Shown here piece by piece: positions 10,412 through 20,272 of a stretch of DNA of 29,072 nt (positions are counted from its first letter, which is position 1; every line of letters begins with the position of its first letter). A program made the position numbers and the translations under genes. Where the stretch lies: the NCBI GenBank assembly GCA_008704415.1, contig VXIS01000460.1:1-29072 (forward strand). Reading direction: 5' to 3'. Under the pieces are notes generated by a model. It saw only the letters and a list, made by a program, of their open reading frames with translations, did no database searches and was not told where the DNA came from. The DNA comes from Sphaerosporella brunnea. Lineage: Eukaryota > Ascomycota > Pezizomycetes > Pezizales > Pyronemataceae.

Positions 10412-12142
10412 CTACTTCCTTCGTTCAAGTATGATATCCACCCCGCTCTGCTGCACGAACCACATATTCCGTGTCTTCCACGACTTGTCGGGGTTTGCGA
10501 GCGTGAGCTTGTACTCCCTCAGCAGCTGCGGGATGATCTTGCTCATTTCCATCAGGGAGATATTCTAAAATCCATCAGCACAAAAATCCCCGTAGTCCTG
10601 GGGGTGGTCTCACCTTTCCAATGCAAGTCCTGCTTCCTGCCCCAAACGCAAAGAAGCTCCTCTCCATCTCCTGCAGCTTCTCCTCGGGGCTGTCCAGCCA
10701 TCTCTCAGGCTCAAACTTCTCCGGGTTCGGGAAGACTTTGGGATCGTTGTGTAGGACCCACGCGTTGATGCCAACGATAGTACCGGCGGGAATATACTCG
10801 CCACAGATGGTAGCGCCGCCAGTCGGAACGTGTCGTTCCAGCAAGAGGCCGACAGAGGGGTGTACACGCATAGCTTCCTTCATGACCGCCGTGAAGTAAG
10901 GAAGATGGCTCTGCGTCTCCTTGTATTTTACGGGATCGCTGAGCAGTCCGGCGGCATCGGCTTCATCGAGTTGCTTCAAGAGCTTCTCCAGCTTTTCGGG
11001 GTTCTTGAGGAGCATGTAGACGATAGCCCTGAGGGCGATAGCGGTGGTGTCAGAGCCTGTTCCGGGTTAGGATGCCGATTGCCATCAGGAGGGCCGAGGA
11101 CATACCAGCGAAAACATTGGTACTCAGATGCACGATGACTTCACGCGTACCCATCTTCAGCGGATCTCCCAGCTTCGCCGAAGCCCACTTCGACAACATA
11201 TCCTTGCCAACAACCTGATCCTTCCGGACCTCCAACTCTCCATTCACAACAATCGAGCAACGCTGATTGATAGCTTTAAGCGTGAACTGCAGCACCTGAT
11301 TCCACGTCTCCATGTTCGGGAAGAACAACGGGTTCAGCGGGTTCCCAAGAAGAAAATTATGCGCAAAAGGAATCTGTCCGATGGTCGCCGCATAGTTGAG
11401 GATTCCCGCAATCCCCTCCATCATCGCATCCACGTCGCCGCCCTTGTCGAGGAAGCCGAGATACTTGTTGAACGAGAACAGCCCGACAATATCGAAAGCG
11501 TAGTACTGCAGCCATTCACCCAGATCGACGGGATTGCCGGAGGCCGCGTAAGGCGCCATTTTGGACATGAAGAGCTTTGTGCAGTCGTCAACTGCGGACT
11601 CCATCTCGATCAACGCGGACATCGAGTAGGCATTCGCGACGAGCTTTTTTTGGTCACGGTGGTATTGCGGGTCGCGTGTCGAGAAGAGGTTCATCTGCGG
11701 CGTTTTGTTCCAGCTGATGCATTGGATGGGGTAGAAGGCCGTCTTTGCCGGTCAGCTCATCCCTCCCCCAAAGAAGCAAACATAAGTGCAAGTGGTTGTT
11801 TACCTTGGTAAACCCCTTCTTCAGCCCGTAAATATTCTGGATCTCGGCGGGGTCTCCAACAGAAACATGTTTCGGTCCGATCCGTACGAGCGGGCCATAC
11901 TTTCTGTGCAGCGCAATGGCAGTGTTGTGGGCATCGCCCTTGCTAACATCATACAGCCGCCACAAGGCCGACCACGCAGCGATCGCAGGCCCAGGGATTC
12001 TGTTCAGACCCGTCAGGAATCTGTTGCGGAGAAGGTGCAGCACTGCTATCGTGAAGAAAAGCTGCAACGGATACGCCTTGAGAAGGTCGACCAAGAGCTT
12101 CACCGAGAAGTTGGTCATTATCGTTTCGGCGATGTCGTGCAT
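10412..12142 (-). CDS. Cytochrome P450 monooxygenase, 523 aa, four exons
   Basis: Exons are 12142-11804, 11742-11106, 11056-10614 and 10564-10412. Introns are 61, 49, 49 and GT-AG throughout, and the total is 524 codons. Microsomal P450s insert one oxygen atom into organic substrates using electrons from NADPH-P450 reductase. The N-terminus has a membrane anchor (about 12-35, PLQLFFTIAVLHLL) followed by the proline hinge RIPGPA. The I-helix oxygen-activation motif AGSDTT is at 325-330, K-helix ExxR is E386/R389, the FEPERW motif follows, and the heme loop FGAGSRTCIG places the axial Cys at 470. The set of sequences (RDQKKLVANAYSMSALIEME, STSVG-like helix regions) resembles fungal pisatin-demethylase/benzoate-hydroxylase-like P450s, but the substrate cannot be told. 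Length is typical. Start MHDIAE was chosen because upstream codons are repeat-encoded; MTNFS (residue 10) is an alternative. No tailoring or backbone genes flank it, so it is not in an evident biosynthetic cluster. Confidence 0.92.
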
Positions 12143-12232
12143 TTCGCTGCTGGGGGAGTGTGGAGGAGAGAGTGGGTGACGGGGGGAGGGGTGGTTTATC
12201 AACGCTGCTGGGCATAAGGCGGCTTTCAGGAT

Positions 12233-12256
12233 AGACAGACAGACAGACAGACAGAC
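12233..12256. repeat. (AGAC)6 tetranucleotide microsatellite
   Basis: Six AGAC units are visible about 90 bp upstream of the P450 start codon, so length changes could fall in its promoter or 5' UTR. Confidence 0.9.
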
Positions 12257-12392
12257 ATGAAATCTCAATTCCTCCCGGCTGCTTCAGGCATAGTTCGGGC
12301 TCCCGTTCCTGGTTCGGTTCCCTGACAGCCGAAGCGAAGTGCGGGGTGCCGGAGCTAACTGCATTTGGGTGATTTGATTTCCCCAGGTTTCA

Positions 12393-12572
12393 GGGCCATT
12401 CTTTTGTGGTGGAAGGCCATTCTCTCGTGGTGGAACCATTCTTTTGTGGCGGAAGGCCTTTCTTGGTGGAAGGCCATTATTTCCTGGTGGAAGGCCATTC
12501 GTTCCTGGAGGAAGGCCATTCATTTGTGGTGGAAGGCCATTCATTCCAGGAGGAAGGCCATTCGTTCCTGGT
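12393..12572. repeat. 21-bp minisatellite, about 8 units
   Basis: The plus-strand unit resembles GGAAGGCCATTCRTTYCTGG. Five consecutive 21-bp units are clear from 12468 to 12572; earlier units (from about 12393) are more diverged or shortened. As 21 is a multiple of three, each strand has a frame with a 7-residue repeat (for example NGLPPxx on the minus strand), but the ORF lacks other coding signs and I treat it as non-coding. It sits between the P450 5' end and the MVD 3' end. Confidence 0.9.
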
Positions 12573-13002
12573 GATCTCCACAGCTGCGCAGAAACAGATG
12601 CGGTCGGATACCAGGCAGCCGACTTCAGCCAAAACAGAGACCCGAAGCCGGCAATTGCGGGGACCCCACGTTTCCGCCTTGAGCAGGTTGGGCTGGAAGG
12701 GATTGTAGAGAACCGTCGGATGCGTACACACGCCCAGACCTACGGAACTGTGGGGAAGCGATCAGCCGATGATCATCCAAACTCTGGGCTTCCGAGTTGT
12801 GGGGAAGCTACATAGCTGAGCTGAGCCGAGGATGATGCTCTGGTAGCAGTACATGTATCTGGACCCGGATCCTCGGAACTGATCCGATCACGCTTTATCA
12901 CTCGTAGTTCTTGCTTTCTTCGTCAAAACATCGCATTCATTACACCTCCCCTCCCCCAACCCAAATACGGATATACGGATATAAGCTATAACTACTACTA
13001 TC
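12573..13002. other. Spacer between minisatellite and MVD 3' end
   Basis: I see no gene here. A short imperfect duplication (GTGGGGAAGC plus flanking bases) occurs at about 12750 and 12799. The right end (about 12900-13002) is presumably the MVD 3' UTR. Confidence 0.5.
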
Positions 13003-14224
13003 CTACTTCCTAACCACCGCCCCATCCGCACCGACGAGGCTCTCCTGCACACTAACCGGGCCGCTACCAACACTGGTCAGAATGACCCTCGTAATCCCCT
13101 CCTTCAACGGCTCCAACAGGCCCTGATCCAAGCCCTGCACACCCTCGGCGGTCACGCTCGCCCTCCAGCCAGGCACACCCTTTAAGCCACCCTTCAAGCT
13201 ACCGAGTACTAGATCCTCGTTCTCGTCCAGGTAGTAAACGACCGCGTTGGGGCCAGCATCGAAAGTGTAAGCGGCAACCCTCTTTCCGGCAAGCCGGTTG
13301 ATCTCCTCGACGACCCTGATCGCCGCGCGAGAGACGTCGTTCATGTAGAAGATGGGCGGAGAGGTGTCGAGACACACAGCATGGAACTGGTTGCTATCGC
13401 GCATGGTCAAGTCGGCGAAGGTCTCGAAGTCGCGGTCTCGGATGGCCTGCTTCATCTGCACCATGCGCTCGGGGACGACGACGTTTGCGCGGTGCGGGAA
13501 GAGCGCCGAGGTGGCGACGGTTGCTTGCATTCCACTGGTAGAGCTCACGCCCTTCTTTGCGGCGGAGACGACCAGGATCGCGGCGCGCATCTGCGGCCAG
13601 TGGCTGGCGGGCGCTACCTCCAGCGCGAGAGAGTCGCTGCCGTTCGCAGCCTCGCCCTGCTCCCACGACACGTACCCGCCGAACAAGGAGCGGCACGCAG
13701 AGCCGGAGCCCTGGCGCGCGATGCGGGAGAGCTCGGTGGGGCTCTGCGGGAGCTGGTAGAGGTCTGCAATGGCGCGGACGAGGGCGGCGAAGCCGGCGGC
13801 AGAAGAGGCAAGACCGGCGGCGGTGGGGAAATTGTTTTCGGAGACGATCTTGAGGGGCAGGGTTGACAGCTTTGGGAGCGAGGGATCGGCGGCTTCGAGC
13901 GCGGCGCGCAGACTCCGGAGCTCACGGAAACACGCTTGCTGCCGTGCGCCGGAGACATCTTGCGGCTCGCCGTTGAGGATCAGGCTGTCCGCGCTGAACT
14001 GGCTCGAGCAAGCCGCGGTTGTGTGTGTGCGCAAATCGTCTTGGGAGAGGGTCACGGAGAGAGAGGAGTTGGTTGGTAGGTTGAGCTTGGTATCGCGTTT
14101 GCCCCAGTATCTACGGAGGTTGGTTAGTGGGGGGTCGGGAGAGGAGAACGAAGGAGTGCAACTTGATGACGGCGATGTTCACCGGGGCGGTGGTCGAGGC
14201 GGTGTAGATCTTTGCGTCTGCCAT
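13003..14224 (-). CDS. ERG19: Mevalonate diphosphate decarboxylase, 389 aa, two exons
   Basis: Exons are 14224-14163 and 14110-13003. The 52-nt intron (CTAAC branch, TAG acceptor) restores KYWGKR across the junction. The enzyme uses ATP to convert mevalonate 5-diphosphate to isopentenyl diphosphate, the last step of the mevalonate pathway feeding sterols, ubiquinone and prenylation. N-terminal MADAKIYTASTTAPVNIAVI and YWGKRD are family hallmarks. The GHMP-kinase ATP loop is PTAAGLASSAAG (116-127). The SGSACRSLFGGYV segment follows, and the catalytic Asp is in TFDAGPNA (D305). Length agrees with other family members (about 390-400). The donor is GTTGCA, an unusually weak version of the fungal GTRAGT consensus, but no other junction keeps both frames. 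The 5' UTR carries a CAA/CAG-type triplet repeat (14226-14271). It is divergent from the heme lyase gene. Confidence 0.95.
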
Positions 14225-14555
14225 TGCTGTTGCTGTTGTTGTTGTTGTTGTTATTGTTGTTGTTGTCGTCGTGGGGAAGCTGCTGATCAGGGTCCTCTGC
14301 TCGGGTATCTGAATCGAGGCAAAGAACGGCTCAAACAGAGATCAATTCGGGGGGTATCTCGCGATGGAATGAAGATGCTCAAATTGCGAAGAGAAGAGAA
14401 GAAGAAGAAGGCGCCCCCTTTTATCATCCGCCCTCCACTGGCCACCCCGCCTCCGCCTTTCCTCGCGTGCACGCCAAGCGCCGCCGATCGGACTAACCCA
14501 AAACCTCAACCTCCGAGGTCTCTCGTCCCTCCGCCAGCCAACCATCCACCCACGC
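14225..14555. promoter_or_regulatory. Shared divergent promoter region (MVD / cytochrome c heme lyase)
   Basis: 331 bp separate the start codons of two divergent genes, so both 5' UTRs and promoters must lie here. It contains a GTT/GCT triplet repeat next to the MVD start (14226-14271) and a purine-rich GAAGAGAAGAAGAAG tract near 14388-14410. I could not recognise a sterol-response or heme-activator site, nor a convincing TATA box. Confidence 0.6.
14226..14271. repeat. GTT/GCT triplet repeat in MVD 5' UTR
   Basis: An imperfect triplet array (CAA/CAG on the minus strand) begins directly upstream of the MVD ATG and so probably lies in its transcribed leader. Confidence 0.85.
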
Positions 14556-15410
14556 ATGTCGAGCACAGAGAACAAAGACTCGGGCAGCACACAGAGCCAG
14601 CCGTCGTGTCCCGTCGACTCCACCGCGCGGAGCAGATGGGCCTCCCTCTTCAGTTTCGGCGGGGGCAGCAGCGCGGCTGCCGCGCCACATCCTGTCCCCG
14701 CGAACCCCACCACCGCCGAAAGTTGTCCGGTCGACCACGCCGCGCGCGCAAAATGGGCCTCGCTGGCGCAAACCCCCGCCGCTGAAAGCGCCGCCAAAGG
14801 CTGCGACAGCAGCACGCTCTCCTCCAACTACTCCGCGCCGAAACTCCCCGCGCACCACCCGTCACTCGGCAAGGACCGCGAGATCTCTTCTATTCCCCGC
14901 GCCTCGCTGGAGGGCTCCAACTCCGAGCACGAAGGCGCCGAAGCGGTCTACGGCGCCAAGGGCGGAAACTGGATCTACCCGTCCGAGGAGATGTTTTTTG
15001 CCGCCATGAGGCGAAAAGCGCACGATCCGCAGGCGGCAGACATGCGGACGATTGTGCCGATCCACAACGCGGTCAATGAGCGTGCGTGGGCCGAGATAAA
15101 GGCGTGGGAGAAAGGCTGGGGAAGCGAAAGCTGCGGCGGCCCAAAGTTGGCGAGTTTTGCCGGTGACTCGCAGAAGTTGACGCCGCGAGCTAGGTTCAAG
15201 ACTTGGTTGGGATATGCGCCGCCGTTTGATCGCCATGATTGGACGGTCGATAGGTGTGGCAAGAAGGTCGAGTACGTCATTGACTTTTATGCGGGCAAAA
15301 AGGATCCGAGACATCCGGAGAAGGTCTCGTTTTATCTCGATGTGAGGCCGAAGCTGAGTGTTGAGGGGGTGAAGATGAGGACTGCCAAGTGGCTTGGTCA
15401 GTGGTTTTGA
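14556..15410 (+). CDS. CYC3: Holocytochrome c synthase (cytochrome c heme lyase), 284 aa
   Basis: This is a single exon from the ATG at 14556. The enzyme sits in the mitochondrial intermembrane space and joins heme covalently to the CXXCH cysteines of apocytochrome c. Two N-terminal heme-regulatory CPV motifs are present (C18-P-V and C57-P-V, each in a repeated S-CPVD-xxAR-x-W-AS setting), typical of this family. The core contains GNWIYPSEEMFFAAMRRK (about 137-154), the essential heme-ligand His in VPIHNAVNERAW (H170), then PRARFKTWLGYAPPFDRHDW and the C-terminal YVIDFYAG and VSFYLDVRPKL segments. No classical presequence is expected, because import depends on internal signals. Length is normal for fungi (about 250-350). 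The two CPV motifs favour cytochrome c over cytochrome c1 lyase (CYT2), but that distinction is not certain. It is transcribed divergently from MVD. Confidence 0.93.
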   Translation: MSSTENKDSGSTQSQPSCPVDSTARSRWASLFSFGGGSSAAAAPHPVPANPTTAESCPVDHAARAKWASLAQTPAAESAAKGCDSSTLSSNYSAPKLPAHHPSLGKDREISSIPRASLEGSNSEHEGAEAVYGAKGGNWIYPSEEMFFAAMRRKAHDPQAADMRTIVPIHNAVNERAWAEIKAWEKGWGSESCGGPKLASFAGDSQKLTPRARFKTWLGYAPPFDRHDWTVDRCGKKVEYVIDFYAGKKDPRHPEKVSFYLDVRPKLSVEGVKMRTAKWLGQWF

Positions 15411-15911
15411 GCGATGGATGGAAGATAGGTGTAAGCTATTTGGTAGAGTAGAGGCAGGATATCGATAGAGCACTCATCTCATGGCGAAGTGGCGGCTGCG
15501 TGTAAATACTGTACCAATAGAGACAACGAATAACTACCGTCTGCACTACTGAATTCCTCCTGCAGCTTCGTGGGTGGGGTGGGAACTGTTCGGCCCGCAA
15601 CTCACCCAGGCGCAATGTCTGTCCATCAGCTCCGTCATGGTTGCTCTGGCTGGTCCACAACACCATCGAAGTCCTCCACTGCATAGCCATACCGGGTTGC
15701 TTAGTCACCACGAGTGCGACACAGCGAAAATACAGATCTAGAAGCCCCCATCAGGTGGGCTGTTGGGGCGGGATGAGCCACTGGGCAGCAGTTTCCGTCA
15801 GTAGGAAGGTGTTAGGCTTTGGATCCGTTTGGATAGAGCAGAACCGGCCTAGCGTGTGACAGTATCCCCTCATCCCCCTCACCCTCCATCTTCGCCTTCT
15901 CCTCGCCGCTC
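15411..15911. other. Spacer downstream of the heme lyase gene
   Basis: I see no gene in this stretch. It should include the heme lyase 3' UTR and the 3' region of the weak minus-strand ORF that follows. Confidence 0.5.
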
Positions 15912-16178
15912 TCACTTCTTCCAAATCTCCTCATCGTCGTCTCCATCTTGGCCCTCCTCCTCAACCTCAGCCCCCTTGTTCTCCTTTCCCTTCGCTATGG
16001 GCGCTATCTCGCCGGCGGGTTCCACGAATGCGGCCATCCTCCTCCACTTCCTCGGCACGCAACGGAAGAAAAAAACGGTGGTGGGCTTCGGGCGGGATCG
16101 GGCGGCAGACTTGGTCTTCATCGCCTTAGTGGCCTTGGTCCGCAGGGCTTGGGGGGTCTTGGTGGTGGTGGTTGCCAT
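15912..16178 (-). CDS. Possible small protein, 88 aa, basic with acidic tail
   Basis: The ATG at 16178 (GGCAATGGCA context) opens an 88-residue frame. The first half is Lys/Arg/Thr-rich (TKAMKTKSAARSRPKP), followed by a short aromatic/basic core (FFFRCVPRKWRRMAAFVEP) and a very acidic C-terminus (EVEEEGQDGDDDEE). The charge layout recalls small chromatin or RNA-associated proteins, but I see no HMG box or other domain and do not recognise the family. The frame is open upstream to 16346, with less protein-like sequence. It may equally be a chance ORF. Confidence 0.35.
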   Translation of the reverse strand: MATTTTKTPQALRTKATKAMKTKSAARSRPKPTTVFFFRCVPRKWRRMAAFVEPAGEIAPIAKGKENKGAEVEEEGQDGDDDEEIWKK

Positions 16179-16696
16179 TGCAATCGGTGATTGTGATTGT
16201 GGTTGTGAGTGTGTTGTTTGGATAGGAGAATCTGTAGGAGAATCTGTAGGGTCGTAGATGGGCAATCCAGGACGGTATTGAGGACTTACATACCTGCAGC
16301 CTGAGTGGCACTTGAGGTTTCTCCGGACCCATCGATGCTGGGACAATCATGCGTTGCCGCCATTCAGCTAAACCGCGATGATGTCGTTTGATACACAGGT
16401 TGAAAACTCCCTCCCAAGGATGGCAGTCTCCACCCCCAAGCAACCCGCCAGTGGGCTCCTTTGACCTGCTTGGAAAACTATTGGACCCGGACCTGCAAGC
16501 CACCTCTGCGCCTGCTACTCTCATCCAGTTCTATCACGAGAGCCACGGTCTGGGGATTAAGTCCGTGGCTCCTCAAGCTTCCTTGTCGGTCGGTTTTTCG
16601 AGGCCTCTGAGATGACAGGGTATAGGCGCTGTCAAAAGCGAACTCCACTCAACGAACCCAGCAGCGTTGCCAATAGCCAGCGGGGAGGTCGAACAA

Positions 16697-16750
16697 TGAA
16701 GCCCACAAAGCAGCCGTGAACAAAGCGAGTGCTTTCTGGTGAAGCAACCT
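16697..16750 (+). repeat. Diverged interspersed repeat, copy A
   Basis: ATGAAGCCCACA, then AGCAGCCG, then the 30-base block starting TGAACAAAGCGAGTGCTTTC recur in the same order at 26221-26289. The 30-base block differs at about four positions between copies. Confidence 0.7.
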
Positions 16751-17139
16751 CCACTGTCATCCTGCGCTCACCACCACCAGAACGCCGTGCGCTTCCCGTC
16801 AAACTTGCTTGCTACTACAACTTTGCAGTAGTTCTCTAACTGTCTGCCGCGCGGCGAAGGAATGGTTGAAAACTACTGTTACGCTGGTTCACCAAGCTAT
16901 CAAGGACGAACTAGCTCAAGTGTGTTACCGTCATGTTTCGGATTACGGGGTGTATTTTACCCCCAGAACTCGGAGACTCAGTCTTCGTAGCAGGCACGAC
17001 CAAATGCAGTGGAGGAATTAACTCTACTCAACGAAGCCAGTGGCGGACTGCTCGTCAGAACCTCCTGGAAACTGTTTTAAAGGACCTCGGATGGCCCGGG
17101 AGCAACTAAGTGCCGATGTCGACTCTTGCAGGATTCCAA

Positions 17140-17166
17140 TCCCTCAAAACGCCAAGTTTTGAGGGA
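17140..17166. other. Perfect 11-bp inverted repeat (hairpin)
   Basis: TCCCTCAAAAC (17140-17150), five bases (GCCAA), then GTTTTGAGGGA (17156-17166), the exact reverse complement. It lies in sequence without a recognised gene, and the function is unknown. Confidence 0.85.
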
Positions 17167-17853
17167 ACAAGTCCTTGGAAATCTTCAAGCAGAGGTGGAG
17201 CCCACAATAAGCGCAAAGCCACCACGTCTCGTGCCTGCTTCCGCGACGGATATCCCCCGCCTGGTGGTATGTACCCATTATTACGTTCGATCAGTTCAAC
17301 CATGTTGCCGATCGTCTGCACAAAACCACGCTCTTGGACTACCTGTTTTCAACGGCTCGTTGTTTGAGGCAATCTCGAAGAGTCGACTTGTCTTAGTGGC
17401 TAGGGTTGTGTACATGTGTATGCGTTTATGCGTGTTCATGTGTTTGTATACTTTATGGAGTCTGATGCGGGACCGAGGTCCGCATTTTTTTAATTTTATT
17501 TTTCGGTTGATTGTCGAAACGCCACCCTCTTGAGATAGGATAGTATTTGTCCCCATGCCACCGTTTGTCAAAATGCCACCGGGTGAGCGACTGTGAGTCT
17601 ACCTCCTCCCAACCAGCAACATTCGATTCTCACACCCGTGGTCAAGAGGCTCACCCGCCGTCACCCGCTCATGCCCATCAGGTTTAGCCAGGCCGTCAAG
17701 CTGCAGCACCGGTCTGGATCAAGACGTGCCAATCATGCAGTAGGTGGACAATACCAGTGCGGGGGGGAGTTTTTCTGTTCGGGGCCCTATGCAACGCGGA
17801 ATCCTTCTTAACTCTCACCCGGCCGGTGGCATCTGGTCGGATATTTGCGGACC

Positions 17854-17891
17854 GGTGGTGGTGGTGGTGGTGGTGGTCGTGGTGGTGGTGG
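17854..17891. repeat. (GGT)n trinucleotide array
   Basis: This is a GGT array interrupted once by CGT. It is followed within 30 bases by long T tracts broken by GG and G. Confidence 0.9.
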
Positions 17892-20203
17892 CATGGAGAC
17901 AAAAGGGATGGCATGTTTTTTTTTTTTGGTTTTTTTTTTTGTTTTTTTGTGAGAGCGCTGAAACGAGGACGGTAGGTGTCGAATGTGCCCAATACTATCT
18001 ATCACAGCACGCTGAAGTCTTGTACCGTGAACGAGTGGGCCTCTCAGCAACCGAATTGTCATTGGGCATAGTCTGCGGGACGAGATATATTCTTACAAGC
18101 CGAGCGTTTTTTTTTTTTCCCCTCAACCCTCTGGTAGACCCGGAAGAAAGTGAGAAATATTCAAACGCGGATTTCTATTTGTGGACAGAGTAGCCCACGG
18201 ATAGCTGACTGAGGATTTGGTGTCTTTTCTACCTTGCCTTGCTGCGGACAGATCGATATCGGCCTCGGTATGGGAGTGAAGGTGCGTTCGATTAGGAAGC
18301 AGTGAGTTTGGAGGCCTTCTGGGCCTGCCGGGGACTCGCCGACTGGTGGGATATGTTCTATCCTGCGAATGCGGATTAGGAACCTCCAGACCGCGGAGAT
18401 TTCTGGCGATGGAAAAAAAAAAAAAAAACAAAAACCCACACTCCCGGGTTCGCTCTGAGGGCCCGCCAGAAGAAATATTTTCTCATACCACAGTGCAGCG
18501 TCTCTAACTTTCTCTCGGCCACGTCGTCTTTTTCGTTTGTGACTTTGCCCTTCGCTTTTGAGGATAGCCCCCCGGAATCGCCTGTTGGCCCAGCTGGAAA
18601 AGTCTCTGCACCGAATTTTTATGCGGCAAAGGGGGGGTTTTTTTTTTGGGCGAGTTTTTGGATGCTGGAAACTCGTGGGCTCCTGTTGCCCTGGCCACCG
18701 CTAGGCTAAATAGAAGATCAATCATCAATGAACAAAATACCCGTCTTTTTGCTGGCGTGGGCTAATATGCCCTGAACGTGGGAAAACGACAAGTCACTGA
18801 AGACCTCAATTCCGCGATAATTGAAAAAAAAAAAAAAGTGTTTGAATAAACTGATAAGCGACAGAGTGTGCTAAATTTGCGGGACCCCGCTCTTTTTCCT
18901 GATAAAACAATCCATACTGACCTTTGACCTAATTCTCAACCATACCTTTGGCCCTCACGCAATCCCCAACGAAAATCCTGTCCCTAGCCCATCTATAGTT
19001 AGCTCGTGGAGATTTTTTCTCTTTTTTTTCGGGGAGGGGAGGATTTATCTGGTGATTTTCTGTGGGCATATTAGCATATTAGTCCCACCGAAGCCATGCA
19101 TGCTACGGGCATTATTGTAGACCTTTGGTCGAAGATCAATTTTTGCCAGCTGGTAGCTCCAACCTCAAGTATTGGAGGATCTTGTGGAAACACCGACCCT
19201 TTGGGGGAGCTTTTGCGCTTGCGACGTCCACGGCTTCGAGGTGTAGTATGGTGGCGTGGAAACACCGTGCTCAGTCGCGACTCGCGACGTTAGAGTCCAA
19301 AAATTCTAAGAGTATAGAGTCGCAATTCGCGAGCGATTGCCTTGTGTTTTGAACGGTGTCTGCTGCTTCGAATTCATCTGCCTGGCAATTGTGGTCGGCG
19401 ATCTAGAAGTCCTCCTCAGATTCTTTGGGTCTCCGATTGTTCCCCTGCGCTATCCGTCCCCACCCCCCGGCCTCCTCAACCCCCGCCAGTTCTGTTGCCG
19501 CGTTGACACAAAGAATGGTATTCTGTGGAGCAACCGGCCCTTGAGTTACGCCATAAGATCCCCACATAGTCACGGCCGTAATGGGGCCACTGTTTTCGCC
19601 CTGTAGAGCTATTGTGCCCGTAACCCGCAATAGAGCTCCTATCATCGTATCTATAGAATACTGCATTCACCCAAAAAGCTCTGCTTCAGCAAAGCAAGCC
19701 CAGGCACACTGTGGCTACCAGAAAAACCTTTCCAGCAGATAATATCCATCCACGAAGTCATGGGGGGTAAGGACATCCGAGTGCGTTGTAGTGAGGCTAA
19801 CTTGAAAGACCTCCCCTCCGGGTATTCCGGTGGAAGCATCGTCAGCCATAGGGAAAAAACCAGAAAAGAAATGAGAGAGAGGTTTTGGGTAAGGCGCTCA
19901 CACATACACGAGTGAGTTGCAGTGAAGCCAACTGAACGCTTGTCTTTAGGTGGTACTCCATCATCTCATTGATCGGAGGCGAAGTGGTTCAGGGTATCCA
20001 GCCACATATGGTAAGTAATGAGGTATGTGTTTTTGTTTCTTTACTTGACTTGTTCTTGTGTGTGCATCCTCTTGTGTCCTCTGATGTTGAAGGGCAAGGC
20101 GGCGACGCTTGGTGTAGATCGTCTGGACGGCTACAGCCCACAAAAAAGGCCTCCGGGCCCAACGACGTCTCTCCCTTGCCGCCGCCGGCGGCGATAATTT
20201 TGC

Positions 20204-20210
20204 TATAAAA
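20204..20210 (+). promoter_or_regulatory. TATA box of the small spliced gene
   Basis: TATAAAA stands 69 bp before the ATG at 20273, after a CCGCCGCCGGCGGCG palindrome. The intervening leader is pyrimidine-rich (CCCATTTCTCCTCTTCTCC) and then CACTAACGAACGACAA, the usual layout of a strongly expressed fungal core promoter. The link to the downstream gene is inference from spacing. Confidence 0.6.
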
Positions 20211-20272
20211 GGCGGCTTCTGAGCCCATTTCTCCTCTTCTCCTTTCATTCACCACCCACTAACGAACGACAA

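Larger units (their letters stand above)
16179..20202. other. Long gene-poor region with simple repeats
   Basis: I found no supportable gene in about 4 kb. Visible items are a repeat copy at 16697-16750 (partner at 26221-26289), a near duplicate ACTCYACTCAACGAA at about 16645 and 17020, a perfect 11-bp hairpin at 17140-17166, a GGT array at 17854-17891, several T or A homopolymers (17915-17948, 18104-18120, 18413-18428), a GTCGCGACTCGCGAC palindrome near 19274-19288 and a diverged 30-bp duplication (GAGTGNGTTGNAGTGARGC) at about 19780 and 19909. One minus-strand frame at 19403-19666 reads smoothly (TAVTMWGSYGVTQGPVAPQ) but I cannot identify it. Confidence 0.5.

Noticed and set aside
12284..12544. 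Minus-strand ORF with NGLPP heptad repeats as a secreted or structural repeat protein
   Set aside because: It is entirely a translation of the 21-bp minisatellite plus a short tail; no signal peptide, splice signals or codon bias support a gene.
13769..14785. Plus-strand ORF of 338 aa running from inside MVD into the heme lyase gene
   Set aside because: It is antisense to MVD, includes a poly-Cys run from the triplet repeat, and overlaps the heme lyase in another frame.
10412..15410. P450, MVD and heme lyase read as a biosynthetic gene cluster
   Set aside because: There is no backbone enzyme, transporter or regulator, and MVD and heme lyase are housekeeping genes.
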